Shown: positions 7,594 to 14,008 of the stretch, one piece after another
Layout of the letters: the number at the start of each line of letters is the position of its first letter
Position numbering within the stretch: the stretch's first letter is position 1
DNA from: Cryomorphaceae bacterium
GTDB lineage: Bacteria; Bacteroidota; Bacteroidia; Flavobacteriales; Schleiferiaceae
Assembly: GCA_013205365.1 (NCBI GenBank)
Contig: JABMNC010000122.1
Coordinates: 1 to 20,204 of the forward strand
Reading direction: 5' to 3'
Length of the DNA: 20,204 nucleotides
Program-made: the position numbers and the translations under genes
The notes under the pieces: generated by a model
What the model was told of the DNA's origin: nothing
The model's input: only the letters and a program-made list of their open reading frames with translations
The model's database searches: none

Positions 7594-7923
7594 ATGGTCT
7601 TTCCATCACGCCCCGCTCAGACCTCTGCCTACCGATTAATCAATCGGACGGACTTGCTGAACCTCACTTTTGCAGATCAGGATGCCATTAGCAGTGAAGC
7701 CATGCGCCAAGAGCGTTGGGGTCTCTTGCACAAGGCTACCTTTCAGGGCAACGTGGAGGAGCGCAAAGTCACCATTTTTTTCACGGCAGACCAGGGTCGT
7801 TTCGCCCTCAACACGACCATTTGGGCCTGCACCGAGCAGACCGTGGTGTTTAAGGATTCAGAACAAATGCCGATTCGCGCCGTGGAGGCCGTAGAATTTC
7901 ACCAGTCCTCCGAAGAGGAATAG
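7594..7923 (+). CDS. Conserved Bacteroidota protein of unknown function, 109 aa
   Basis: A small soluble protein of 109 aa with no signal peptide or membrane segment. Seen: an N-terminal YRLINRTDLLNLTF segment, then SSEAMRQERWGLLHKAT, then beta-strand-like stretches (KVTIFF, ALNTTIWACTEQTVVFKD) ending in IRAVEAVEF and an acidic SSEEE tail. I recognise the pattern WxLLxKA followed by TTIWAxT and a terminal IPI-like strand from small uncharacterised flavobacterial proteins, but no function is known to me. The ATG at 7594 is chosen because a GTG further upstream (7522) would place the start inside miaA on the opposite strand. It is divergent from miaA, and its last 25 bp overlap the end of the convergent gene at 7899. 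Its coding reality rests on this recognised pattern. Confidence 0.8.
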   Translation: MVFPSRPAQTSAYRLINRTDLLNLTFADQDAISSEAMRQERWGLLHKATFQGNVEERKVTIFFTADQGRFALNTTIWACTEQTVVFKDSEQMPIRAVEAVEFHQSSEEE

Positions 7924-8420
7924 CCGTCGGCTAGGTCTTCTTCGTCAAAGCCCAATTCGTCGTCGTCGTCGAGGTCGTCCTCGTCGCTGAATCCGCCCTC
8001 TGCGCCGTCGTTGTAGTGCAGTTCGGGCGCAGTTGCCGGGCGCTTGCCGTAGCTGAACACCAGGGAAGGCTCGGGAACCTCCTCCTTCTCGTCGCGCACA
8101 AATTCTACCAAGAAGCTCCACATTTCGAGAAAGTCGTAGACCATTAGAAGCCGCTGACCGGTGGCCCCGAGCACATCACCCACGCGGAGGTCTGCCATGC
8201 TGGGACCAGCGGCCGGATCCATCGCCATTAGGGGAATCTCGTCTCCCTGGTTCCATTCTGTATCGGTGCGGTAGAATGAGGCCATCTGCCCCGGCTTTAG
8301 CTCAAAGGCTAGTGCTATTGCGGCATGGGCCTCCTCGAGGCTTGCCGTGGTAGAAATAGCGATATCCCTAAAGATGTCTTCTTTAGTGTTTAAAATGGCG
8401 CGGACAACTTTGGTATTCAT
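7899..8420 (-). CDS. pRiA4b ORF-3-like (IS1096 passenger-like) protein with acidic tail
   Basis: A 173-aa cytoplasmic protein. The first ~110 residues match the plasmid pRiA4b ORF-3 / IS1096 TnpR-like family as found in Bacteroidota: ILNTKEDIFRDIAI, a helix LEEAHAAIALAFEL, QMASFYRTDTEWNQGDEIPL, then LLMVYDFLEMWSFLVEF (residues 92-107). The last resembles the family's Y-D-F-G-D-x-W-x-H segment but lacks Gly and His. Residues ~141-173 form a very acidic tail (SDEDDLDDDDEL and DEEDLADG). Despite the family name there is no transposon context; in Bacteroidota it appears as a resident chromosomal gene. The molecular function is unknown. Its ATG overlaps the cca stop (ATGA), so translation is probably coupled. 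Its 3' end overlaps the convergent gene by 25 bp. Confidence 0.85.
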   Translation of the reverse strand: MNTKVVRAILNTKEDIFRDIAISTTASLEEAHAAIALAFELKPGQMASFYRTDTEWNQGDEIPLMAMDPAAGPSMADLRVGDVLGATGQRLLMVYDFLEMWSFLVEFVRDEKEEVPEPSLVFSYGKRPATAPELHYNDGAEGGFSDEDDLDDDDELGFDEEDLADGYSSSEDW

Positions 8421-9838
8421 GATTTACTAGCAATTCCGTGTTCAGCAGCCCAAGCGGTCGCAAAGGCCTTGGCGTCGTCAAAGGTATTGGGAATTAAGCC
8501 ATCCAAAATAGCTTCGCGAACCGCCGTCTTCATTTGGCCGATTAGGGCGCCCGGGGGCAGGTCAAACCATTCCATGAGCTGCGTTCCGTCAATCGGCGGT
8601 TGCCAGTTGCGCAAGTGGTCGCGGGCTTCCAACTCTGCCATTTTGGCCTTCACATTCACGTAGTTGGTGAGGTACCGGAATTTTTTCTGCGGATTCTTGG
8701 TGGTGATGTCGCTCGAGCAGAGTATCATTAAGTCTTCGATGTCGGGCCCGGCATCAAAGAGTAAGCGTCGCAGCGCGCTGTCGGTGGCGGAATCGCTTAC
8801 CACCGCAATCGGCCGCGAACTCATTTGAATTAGCTTAACTACGTAGTCCATGCGCTGGTCTAGGGGTAGCGATAGCCGCTTAAATAGCTTTTTTGCCATT
8901 TTTCCACCCAGGAACTCGTGGCCGTGAAAGGTCCATCCGGTGCCCTTCATGAACTTCTTGGTCGGAGGCTTCCCGATGTCGTGAAGCAGGGCGGCTAGGC
9001 GCAGCCAAACGTATTCAGACTGCCTTGCGCAGTTGTCGACCACCTCTAGGGTATGCCAGAAATTGTCTTTGTGCAAATGTCCTTCGACTTCATCTACGCC
9101 GGCCAAGGCCGACACTTCGGGAATCAAAACCTCCATGGCGCCGCAGCGAAACATGAGGCCCAGCCCGACCGAGGGAATGGGGCTTTCTAAAATTTTGAGC
9201 AGCTCGTTTTGAACACGTTCCGGCGACAGGATTCGCAACCGTTCTGCGGTGGCCTTCATGCCCTCAAGGCTCTCGGGCTCTATTTCAAAGTCAAGCTGGC
9301 TTGCGAAGCGTATTGCGCGTAAAATCCGCAAGGGGTCGTCGCTAAAGGTGTCAATGGGTTCAAGGGGGGTACGAAGGATTCGGTCGTCGAGGTCGGCCAG
9401 CCCATCAAAGGGGTCGAGCAGTTCGCCCCAAGACTCCCGGTTGACGCCAATAGCCATGGCATTGATGGTAAAATCGCGCCGCAGCTGGTCGTCTCGGAGG
9501 CTGCCTGGAACCACCGTCGGCTTGCGGGACTCGCTCCGGTAGCTCTCGGTACGCGCCTGAACAAATTCAATTTGCCATCCGTTCCAAGTGAACTGCGCCG
9601 TGCCAAAATTGGGGTAGACGACTACTTTGCCTGCGCGAAGCAATTTTGCGGCACTCTGTGCAAGGGCAAGAGCATCACCCACCACAACAAAATCAACGTC
9701 TTTGGAGCTGCCTCGCTTTAAAAATTGGTCGCGCACCCAGCCCCCAACCACATAGCAGGGTAGGCCGAGGTCGTCGGCCGCTTCGCCAACCTTTTTAAAA
9801 AGATCATGGTCGATCCAACCGGCAAAATTTTGACTCAT
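8417..9838 (-). CDS. cca: CCA-adding tRNA nucleotidyltransferase with HD domain
   Basis: This enzyme adds or repairs the 3'-CCA end of tRNAs from CTP and ATP. At 473 aa it fits class II enzymes carrying a C-terminal HD domain. Seen: YVVGGWVRDQFL at 29-40, the catalytic DVD at 47-49, RRDFTINAMAI near 120-130, a DPFDGLADLDDRILRT segment, DDPLRILRAIRFA, and a metal-dependent phosphohydrolase motif LLHDIGK with HD at 286-287. The HD domain may give phosphodiesterase/phosphatase activity on tRNA ends, as in related enzymes. Only 6 bp separate it from dapD, and its stop overlaps the next start, so it sits in the ruvX-dapD-cca-ORF3-like operon. It could be a poly(A) polymerase-type member of the same fold, but a CCA enzyme is most likely. 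Confidence 0.94.
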   Translation of the reverse strand: MSQNFAGWIDHDLFKKVGEAADDLGLPCYVVGGWVRDQFLKRGSSKDVDFVVVGDALALAQSAAKLLRAGKVVVYPNFGTAQFTWNGWQIEFVQARTESYRSESRKPTVVPGSLRDDQLRRDFTINAMAIGVNRESWGELLDPFDGLADLDDRILRTPLEPIDTFSDDPLRILRAIRFASQLDFEIEPESLEGMKATAERLRILSPERVQNELLKILESPIPSVGLGLMFRCGAMEVLIPEVSALAGVDEVEGHLHKDNFWHTLEVVDNCARQSEYVWLRLAALLHDIGKPPTKKFMKGTGWTFHGHEFLGGKMAKKLFKRLSLPLDQRMDYVVKLIQMSSRPIAVVSDSATDSALRRLLFDAGPDIEDLMILCSSDITTKNPQKKFRYLTNYVNVKAKMAELEARDHLRNWQPPIDGTQLMEWFDLPPGALIGQMKTAVREAILDGLIPNTFDDAKAFATAWAAEHGIASKS

Positions 9839-9844
9839 AAGCGA

Positions 9845-10672
9845 TTAAACGGCAACTTGGAATTCGCGCAAGGCGTCGTTCAGCGAGGTTTTTTGGTCGG
9901 TGCTTTCCTTACGGCGACCAATAATAAGCGCGCAGGGAACCTGATAGGTGCCCGCGGCAAATTCTTTGGGCATGGTCCCGGGAATCACCACGCAACGCTC
10001 TGGCACGAGTCCGCGATAGGTAATGGGTTCTGGGCCGGTCACATCAATAATTTTGGTTGAGGCGGTCAAGACTACGTTCGCTCCTAAAACGGCCTGGCGG
10101 CCAATGCGAACTCCTTCTACCACAATGCACCGAGAACCGATAAATGCACCGTCTTCTACGATTACGGGGGCGGCCTGAAGGGGTTCCAGCACGCCACCAA
10201 TGCCGACTCCGCCCGAAAGGTGCACGTCAGCACCGATTTGAGCACAGCTTCCAACGGTTGCCCAGGTATCAACCATGGTTCGCGGCCCAACGTGCGCACC
10301 GATGTTGACGTAGGAGGGCATCAGGATTACGCCAGGGGCGAGGTAGGCGCCGTGCCGCGCGATTGCATGGGGAACCACGCGAACCCCCAAGGACGCGTAG
10401 TTGCGCTTTAGGGGCATCTTGTCGTGAAACTCAAGGGGTCCGGCTTCGTAGGTTTCCATAGTACGCTGCGGAAAATACAGAACCACTGCTTTCTTAATCC
10501 ATTCGTTGACGATCCAGCCTTCTGCATGGGGCTCGGCGACCCGCAATGCTCCGCGGTCGAGGGCTTCAATTACCTGTGCTACGGCATGGTGTGATTCAGG
10601 GCTTTGCAGTTCGTCGCGGTGGGTCCACAGATGTTCTATGGTTTGGCGCAGTTCATTCCAGTTTGGATTCAT
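9845..10672 (-). CDS. dapD: 2,3,4,5-tetrahydropyridine-2,6-dicarboxylate N-succinyltransferase
   Basis: DapD transfers succinyl from succinyl-CoA to tetrahydrodipicolinate in the lysine/meso-diaminopimelate pathway, supplying peptidoglycan and lysine. At 275 aa it has the family length. Seen: an alpha-helical N-terminal domain (1-95), a left-handed beta-helix of hexapeptide repeats (about 100-210) with MVDTWATVGSCAQIG (Asp135) and FIGSRCIVVEGV (Glu186), matching the acidic active-site positions known for E. coli DapD, and a C-terminal strand segment with PGTMPKEF. The ATG overlaps the ruvX stop by 4 bp, indicating translational coupling. No other lysine-pathway gene is adjacent, which fits a dispersed pathway. 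Confidence 0.97.
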   Translation of the reverse strand: MNPNWNELRQTIEHLWTHRDELQSPESHHAVAQVIEALDRGALRVAEPHAEGWIVNEWIKKAVVLYFPQRTMETYEAGPLEFHDKMPLKRNYASLGVRVVPHAIARHGAYLAPGVILMPSYVNIGAHVGPRTMVDTWATVGSCAQIGADVHLSGGVGIGGVLEPLQAAPVIVEDGAFIGSRCIVVEGVRIGRQAVLGANVVLTASTKIIDVTGPEPITYRGLVPERCVVIPGTMPKEFAAGTYQVPCALIIGRRKESTDQKTSLNDALREFQVAV

Positions 10673-11079
10673 CGTTTTTGGCTTAAAAAGTTTTCAAGTA
10701 TTAGGCTGGCAGCTGCAGCATCAAGTTGGCCCTTGTCTTTTTTGACCACCTTAGACCGGCCTAAAAGGGCTGCGCCCTGAGCCGCAAGCTTAGAGGTCAG
10801 GCGCTCGTCGACGAGATGCACCACCGCGTTTGGCCAGGTTGCCGCAAGAATTTTTGCCACCGAATCGCGGGCTGCTGCGCCATGCGAAATGCCGCCGTCT
10901 AGCCTCTGGGGACTACCCAGTGCGATTCCCTGAATTCCAGAACCGTCACCATACCTACGCCCGAGTTCTAGGGCGAGGTCTGCCGTGGGCAGGGAAGCCA
11001 CGGGGAACGCCATTATGCCCTGCGCGTCGCTTTCAGCGAGACCAGTGCGGCGGAGTCCGGGATCAAGGCCAATCCACAT
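10669..11079 (-). CDS. ruvX: Holliday junction resolvase-like / pre-16S rRNA nuclease YqgF
   Basis: A 136-aa RNase H-fold protein of the YqgF/RuvX family, linked in other bacteria to 16S rRNA 5'-end maturation and proposed as a Holliday junction resolvase. Seen: GLDPGLRRTGLA near the N-terminus (Asp6), GIALGSPQRLDG, VHLVDERLTS (Glu92) and KGQLDAAAASLILENFL (Asp120), giving the expected acidic triad. The family usually has LP or P(K/R) where this protein has SPQR. The ATG at 11079 starts MWIGLDPG; an upstream ATG hits a stop after four codons. It is the first gene of the ruvX-dapD-cca-ORF3-like operon, divergent from def with 54 bp between starts, and has a perfect TACCTTTG 29 nt upstream. Confidence 0.95.
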   Translation of the reverse strand: MWIGLDPGLRRTGLAESDAQGIMAFPVASLPTADLALELGRRYGDGSGIQGIALGSPQRLDGGISHGAAARDSVAKILAATWPNAVVHLVDERLTSKLAAQGAALLGRSKVVKKDKGQLDAAAASLILENFLSQKR

Positions 11080-11108
11080 GCTTTTAGTGCGGTTTCATTA
11101 CAAGAGAA

Positions 11109-11116
11109 CAAAGGTA
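11109..11116 (-). promoter_or_regulatory. -7 element of the ruvX-dapD-cca operon promoter
   Basis: TACCTTTG on the minus strand is an exact TAnnTTTG match, 29 nt before the ruvX ATG. This leaves a leader of roughly 20-25 nt. Only 5 bp separate it from the opposite-facing def element. Confidence 0.6.
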
Positions 11117-11121
11117 GGGGG

Positions 11122-11129
11122 TATCTTTG
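11122..11129 (+). promoter_or_regulatory. -7 element of the def operon promoter
   Basis: TATCTTTG is an exact TAnnTTTG match. Only four bases (CGCC) separate it from the def ATG, so the transcript should start at or next to the start codon and lack a ribosome binding site. Confidence 0.65.
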
Positions 11130-11133
11130 CGCC

Positions 11134-11709
11134 ATGGTTTATTCGATTCTGGCTTATGGTTCAGCGATGCTCAAGCGCAAGGCCAAAGCCGTGGAATGCC
11201 CTAGCGCCGAATTAAGGACCTTGGTGGATTCTATGTTTGAGACGATGTATGCCACCAAGGGAGTGGGTTTGGCCGCCCCTCAAATCGGCTTTAGTACCAG
11301 GGTCTTTGTCGTAGACGGATCACCCTTTGCCGACGATCCGGCCAACGAGGCCGACGCCGAGGCACTAAAATCGTTCAAGAAGGTATTTATTAATGCCGAA
11401 ATTATGGAGGAGTCCGGGGAGGATTGGGCCTTTGAAGAAGGCTGCTTGAGCATTCCCGACCTGCACGAGTCCGTGCTGCGCAAAAGTGCACTGACTATCA
11501 AGTATCAGGACCTACAGGGTGACTGGCAGCAAGAAAACTTCACCGGGGTTTGCGCGAGAATAATCCAGCACGAGTACGACCACATTGAGGGTATTCTGTT
11601 CACCGACCGTCTGAGTCCGCTTAAAAAGAGGCTCCTTAGCGGACGCCTCAAGGACATTGCCTCGGGCAAGGTGACCGCAAACTACCGCATGAAATTTAAC
11701 GTAGCATGA
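11134..11709 (+). CDS. def: Peptide deformylase
   Basis: Def removes the N-formyl group from nascent polypeptides using a bound metal ion. It is 191 aa. Seen: motif I GVGLAAPQIG (43-52), motif II EEGCLSIP (Cys104) and motif III IIQHEYDHIEG (His146 and His150 with Glu147 between them), which together form the metal site. A C-terminal KKRLLSGRLKDI tail is typical of Bacteroidota deformylases. A 20-residue loop at about 60-80, rich in Ala, Asp and Glu, also fits the phylum. First gene of def-lipoprotein-DUF5606-mazG, its stop overlapping the next ATG. The -7 element 4 nt upstream predicts leaderless translation. No fmt gene is adjacent. Confidence 0.97.
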   Translation: MVYSILAYGSAMLKRKAKAVECPSAELRTLVDSMFETMYATKGVGLAAPQIGFSTRVFVVDGSPFADDPANEADAEALKSFKKVFINAEIMEESGEDWAFEEGCLSIPDLHESVLRKSALTIKYQDLQGDWQQENFTGVCARIIQHEYDHIEGILFTDRLSPLKKRLLSGRLKDIASGKVTANYRMKFNVA

Positions 11710-12206
11710 AAAAGTTCCTCTTAGCCATCTCGGTGGCTGCGGCAGTAGCCGGCTGCACCAGCAGCGCAGACGGAGAAAAGGCCGTTCAAGAAATGAGCGC
11801 ACGCTCCAACTGGTCTGAGGATTCAACGGGTGCCAACGCCATTGTGCGAAGCCTTGAGGCGGCGGCAGAAGAAGCCCAAGACGATTCATTGTGGGCAAGG
11901 TACCAGCTCGCAGCGGGAGACCTTGAAGCCCAGATTCCCAGCCGGGCACTTTATGCGGTACGCCACTACATGAGGGTGTTTGATAGCCTGCCCGAGACCC
12001 AGGGTCCGCGCGCATTGTTTGCGGTGGCAACGGCATTTGATATCAATTTGAACGATAGAATTCGTGCGGCACAGGCCTATGAACTCTTTACCCAACGCTA
12101 CCCCCAGCATCCCTGGCGAGGGCGCGTCGATACCCTAATGCAGCTTACCCAATCCAACGCCGATTCCATTATTTTACAGCAAATTCAAGATAAATCCAAT
12201 GAATGA
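11706..12206 (+). CDS. Small lipoprotein with TPR-like helices
   Basis: A 166-aa predicted lipoprotein of unknown function. Seen: MKKFLLAIS signal, lipobox VAGC (Cys17), a polar linker, then helix pairs (about 40-150) including DSLWARYQLAAGDLEAQ, ALYAVRHYMRVFDSLPE and AAQAYELFTQRYPQHPW. The last has the look of a tetratricopeptide repeat as in BamD-like lipoproteins. The start overlaps the def stop by 4 bp and the end overlaps the DUF5606 gene by 8 bp, so it is expressed and probably translated with def. I cannot link it to deformylation; a periplasmic or envelope role is inferred from the lipobox only. It is much too short to be BamD itself. Confidence 0.8.
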   Translation: MKKFLLAISVAAAVAGCTSSADGEKAVQEMSARSNWSEDSTGANAIVRSLEAAAEEAQDDSLWARYQLAAGDLEAQIPSRALYAVRHYMRVFDSLPETQGPRALFAVATAFDINLNDRIRAAQAYELFTQRYPQHPWRGRVDTLMQLTQSNADSIILQQIQDKSNE

Positions 12207-12669
12207 TCTCAAGCAAGTGCTCGCCATTGCAGGCCGCCCCGGACTCTACCAATTAATCGCATCTACCCGTACTGGTCTTGTAGCGGAACCCTTGGGCGGA
12301 GGCGCCCGTGTTAGCGCATCGGCTCGCCAGCAAGTGCATGTGCTCGACGAGATGGCACTGTACACTCATGAGGGTGAGCGTCCCTTGCGCGAGGTTCTTG
12401 CCGCCGTGGGTACCCTGCTTAAGGGCGCGGAGGCCCTGCCGCACAATTCAGACGGTTCAGTGATTACTGCGGAGTTTACCAAGCTAGTGCCCGACTACGA
12501 CGAGGGCAAGGTCTACTTAAGCGACATGCGCAAGTTTTTTCAGTGGTACAATACCCTGGTTCGCTTTGGATTTTTTGTCGAAGCTCCCCTGGCTAAAGAG
12601 CCCAAAAGCCCCCCAAAACCTGCCAAAAAGAAGGCCCCTGCAGCCCCAAAGGCAGAAGATGGCGAGTAA
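12199..12669 (+). CDS. DUF5606 domain protein
   Basis: A 156-aa cytoplasmic protein. The N-terminal ~75 residues match DUF5606, a Bacteroidota-specific domain: LKQVLAIAGRPGLYQLIAST, GLVAEPL, then VHVLDEMALYT and PLREVLAAV. Next comes a helical segment with LVPDYDEGKVYLSDMRKFFQWYNTLV, and a low-complexity tail rich in Lys, Pro and Ala (about 130-156). The basic tail could contact nucleic acid, but this is inference; no function is established to my knowledge. The gene overlaps the lipoprotein by 8 bp and mazG by 11 bp. Its place between def and mazG is a recurrent arrangement in this phylum as I recall it. Confidence 0.88.
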   Translation: MNDLKQVLAIAGRPGLYQLIASTRTGLVAEPLGGGARVSASARQQVHVLDEMALYTHEGERPLREVLAAVGTLLKGAEALPHNSDGSVITAEFTKLVPDYDEGKVYLSDMRKFFQWYNTLVRFGFFVEAPLAKEPKSPPKPAKKKAPAAPKAEDGE

Positions 12670-13453
12670 ACCCGACGCAAGTCATGCGCTCGAAGCTTTT
12701 GATCGCCTGCTTGGCATCATGGATGAGCTTCGTGCCCAATGCCCTTGGGACCGGGTGCAAACCGAGCAAACACTGCGCATTCTCACCCTAGAGGAGGCCT
12801 ATGAGCTCGCAGATGCCATCGATGCTCGAGATTGGTCGGGCATGGCCAATGAACTGGGCGATCTTTTTTTGCATCTGGTATTCTACAGCAAAATAGCGAG
12901 CGAAGGGGGGCATTTTAGCCTTGCTGAGGTGCTGCACGGAGTCTGCGACAAGCTGGTTCGGCGCCATCCGCACATCTATGGCGACGTAAAAGCCGAGGAC
13001 GCAGAAGCCGTTAAGGCCAACTGGGAGGCCATCAAGCTTTCAGAGAAAGCCAGAACAGACCATCAAAAATCCGTTTTAGAGGGTGTTCCAAAGGCTTTGC
13101 CCGCCTTGGTTAAGGCCTACCGCATGCAAGACAAGGTTCGTGGAGTGGGCTTTGACTGGCCCTCTGCCGACGGTGCTTGGCTTAAGGTCAACGAAGAACT
13201 TGCAGAGCTTCAAGAGGCACCCGACGATGAATCGGGCCGCGAAGAGCTGGGCGACTTGTTTTTTGCTCTGGTGAACTACGCCCGGCATCGGGGTTGGGAT
13301 CCTGAACAAGCATTAGCTCAGGCGAACGACAAGTTTCGCCGCCGCTTTCAAGCAATGGAGGCCATGCTCGCATCGAGCGGAGAGAGCAACGCCAAACAAA
13401 GCATCGAATCTTGGGATCTTCTTTGGAATCAGGTAAAAAGCCAAGAGAAATAA
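12659..13453 (+). CDS. mazG: Nucleoside triphosphate pyrophosphohydrolase
   Basis: MazG hydrolyses (d)NTPs to monophosphates and pyrophosphate, a house-cleaning role that in some bacteria also lowers ppGpp. At 264 aa it is a full two-domain enzyme. Seen: LRAQCPWDRVQTEQTL, LTLEEAYELADAI (metal-binding E-E-x-x-E at 45-49), NELGDLFLHLVFYSKIA, KLVRRHPHIYGDV, then a second domain with KVNEELAELQEA, REELGDLFFALVNYAR and FRRRFQAME. The ATG at 12659 is used: the frame opens further upstream, but that part lies in the DUF5606 tail and is not MazG-like. It overlaps DUF5606 by 11 bp and is last in the def operon. No T-tracted terminator follows. Confidence 0.96.
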   Translation: MASKPDASHALEAFDRLLGIMDELRAQCPWDRVQTEQTLRILTLEEAYELADAIDARDWSGMANELGDLFLHLVFYSKIASEGGHFSLAEVLHGVCDKLVRRHPHIYGDVKAEDAEAVKANWEAIKLSEKARTDHQKSVLEGVPKALPALVKAYRMQDKVRGVGFDWPSADGAWLKVNEELAELQEAPDDESGREELGDLFFALVNYARHRGWDPEQALAQANDKFRRRFQAMEAMLASSGESNAKQSIESWDLLWNQVKSQEK

Positions 13454-13473
13454 CACTTGCTTAAGCTGCAATT

Positions 13474-13481
13474 CATCTTTG
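13474..13481 (+). promoter_or_regulatory. Possible -7 element of the polyphosphate cluster promoter
   Basis: CATCTTTG, one mismatch from TAnnTTTG, lies 23 nt before the SixA-like ATG in the 51-bp gap after mazG. A TTG at 13457-13459 is closer than the usual -33 spacing. A 6-bp inverted repeat AATGAA / TTCATT lies between this element and the start codon. Confidence 0.35.
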
Positions 13482-13504
13482 TAATGAATCTTTAGGTTCA
13501 TTCA

Positions 13505-13999
13505 ATGAAAACACTCTACGTAGTCCGCCATGCCAAAAGTTCTTGGGAGTACCATGAACTGCCCGACATGGATCGCCCCCTGAAGGGTCGCGGAATTCGG
13601 GACGCACATTTGATGGCGAGTTGGCTTCAGGACCTGCTGACTACTGCTCCGGTGCTGTATTCTTCACCTGCAACGCGGACCCTTCACACGGCCATGATTT
13701 TTGCACGAACCCTAGGGATTCCCCTCGATGAGGTGCGGGTGGCCGAATCGCTGTATTCTGCTTCGCACCTTGATATTGCCGCCTTTCTGCGCGGTATTCA
13801 GGGCGAACCAGGCAGCATTATGCTCTTTGGGCATAATCCGGGCATGAGTGAGTTCATCACCGACTGCGTGCCGGGCTTTACCGAAAACCTCCCAACGGGC
13901 GGAGTGGCGGTTCTGCAGTTTGAAATTTCGTCTTGGAATGATTTGCGCAGCGAGGCGGAACTTCGGTACTTTGACTTTCCTAAAAACCAAAAGAACTAG
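13505..13999 (+). CDS. SixA-like histidine phosphatase
   Basis: A 164-aa member of the histidine phosphatase (phosphoglycerate mutase-like) superfamily, SixA branch. Seen: LYVVRHAKSSW with the catalytic RH at 8-9, DRPLKGRG, YSSPATRTLHTA, the acid segment AESLYSAS, and GHNPGMSEF with the second His110. SixA in E. coli dephosphorylates a phosphohistidine; the substrate here is unknown. The gene lies 9 bp before ppk1, whose reaction passes through a phosphohistidine, so a link with phosphohistidine or polyphosphate metabolism is plausible but inferred. The protein lacks a signal peptide and should be cytoplasmic. Confidence 0.9.
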   Translation: MKTLYVVRHAKSSWEYHELPDMDRPLKGRGIRDAHLMASWLQDLLTTAPVLYSSPATRTLHTAMIFARTLGIPLDEVRVAESLYSASHLDIAAFLRGIQGEPGSIMLFGHNPGMSEFITDCVPGFTENLPTGGVAVLQFEISSWNDLRSEAELRYFDFPKNQKN

Positions 14000-14008
14000 T
14001 TTTATAGC

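Noticed and set aside
7899..8420. Transposon remnant suggested by the IS1096/pRiA4b family name
   Set aside because: No transposase, terminal repeats or target duplication are visible, and the gene is tightly coupled to cca.
68..13462. 12-base repeat TAACACTTGCTT at 68-79 and 13451-13462, upstream of two plus-strand genes
   Set aside because: Distances to the start codons differ (16 and 42 nt), and about a dozen 12-base repeats are expected by chance in 20 kb.
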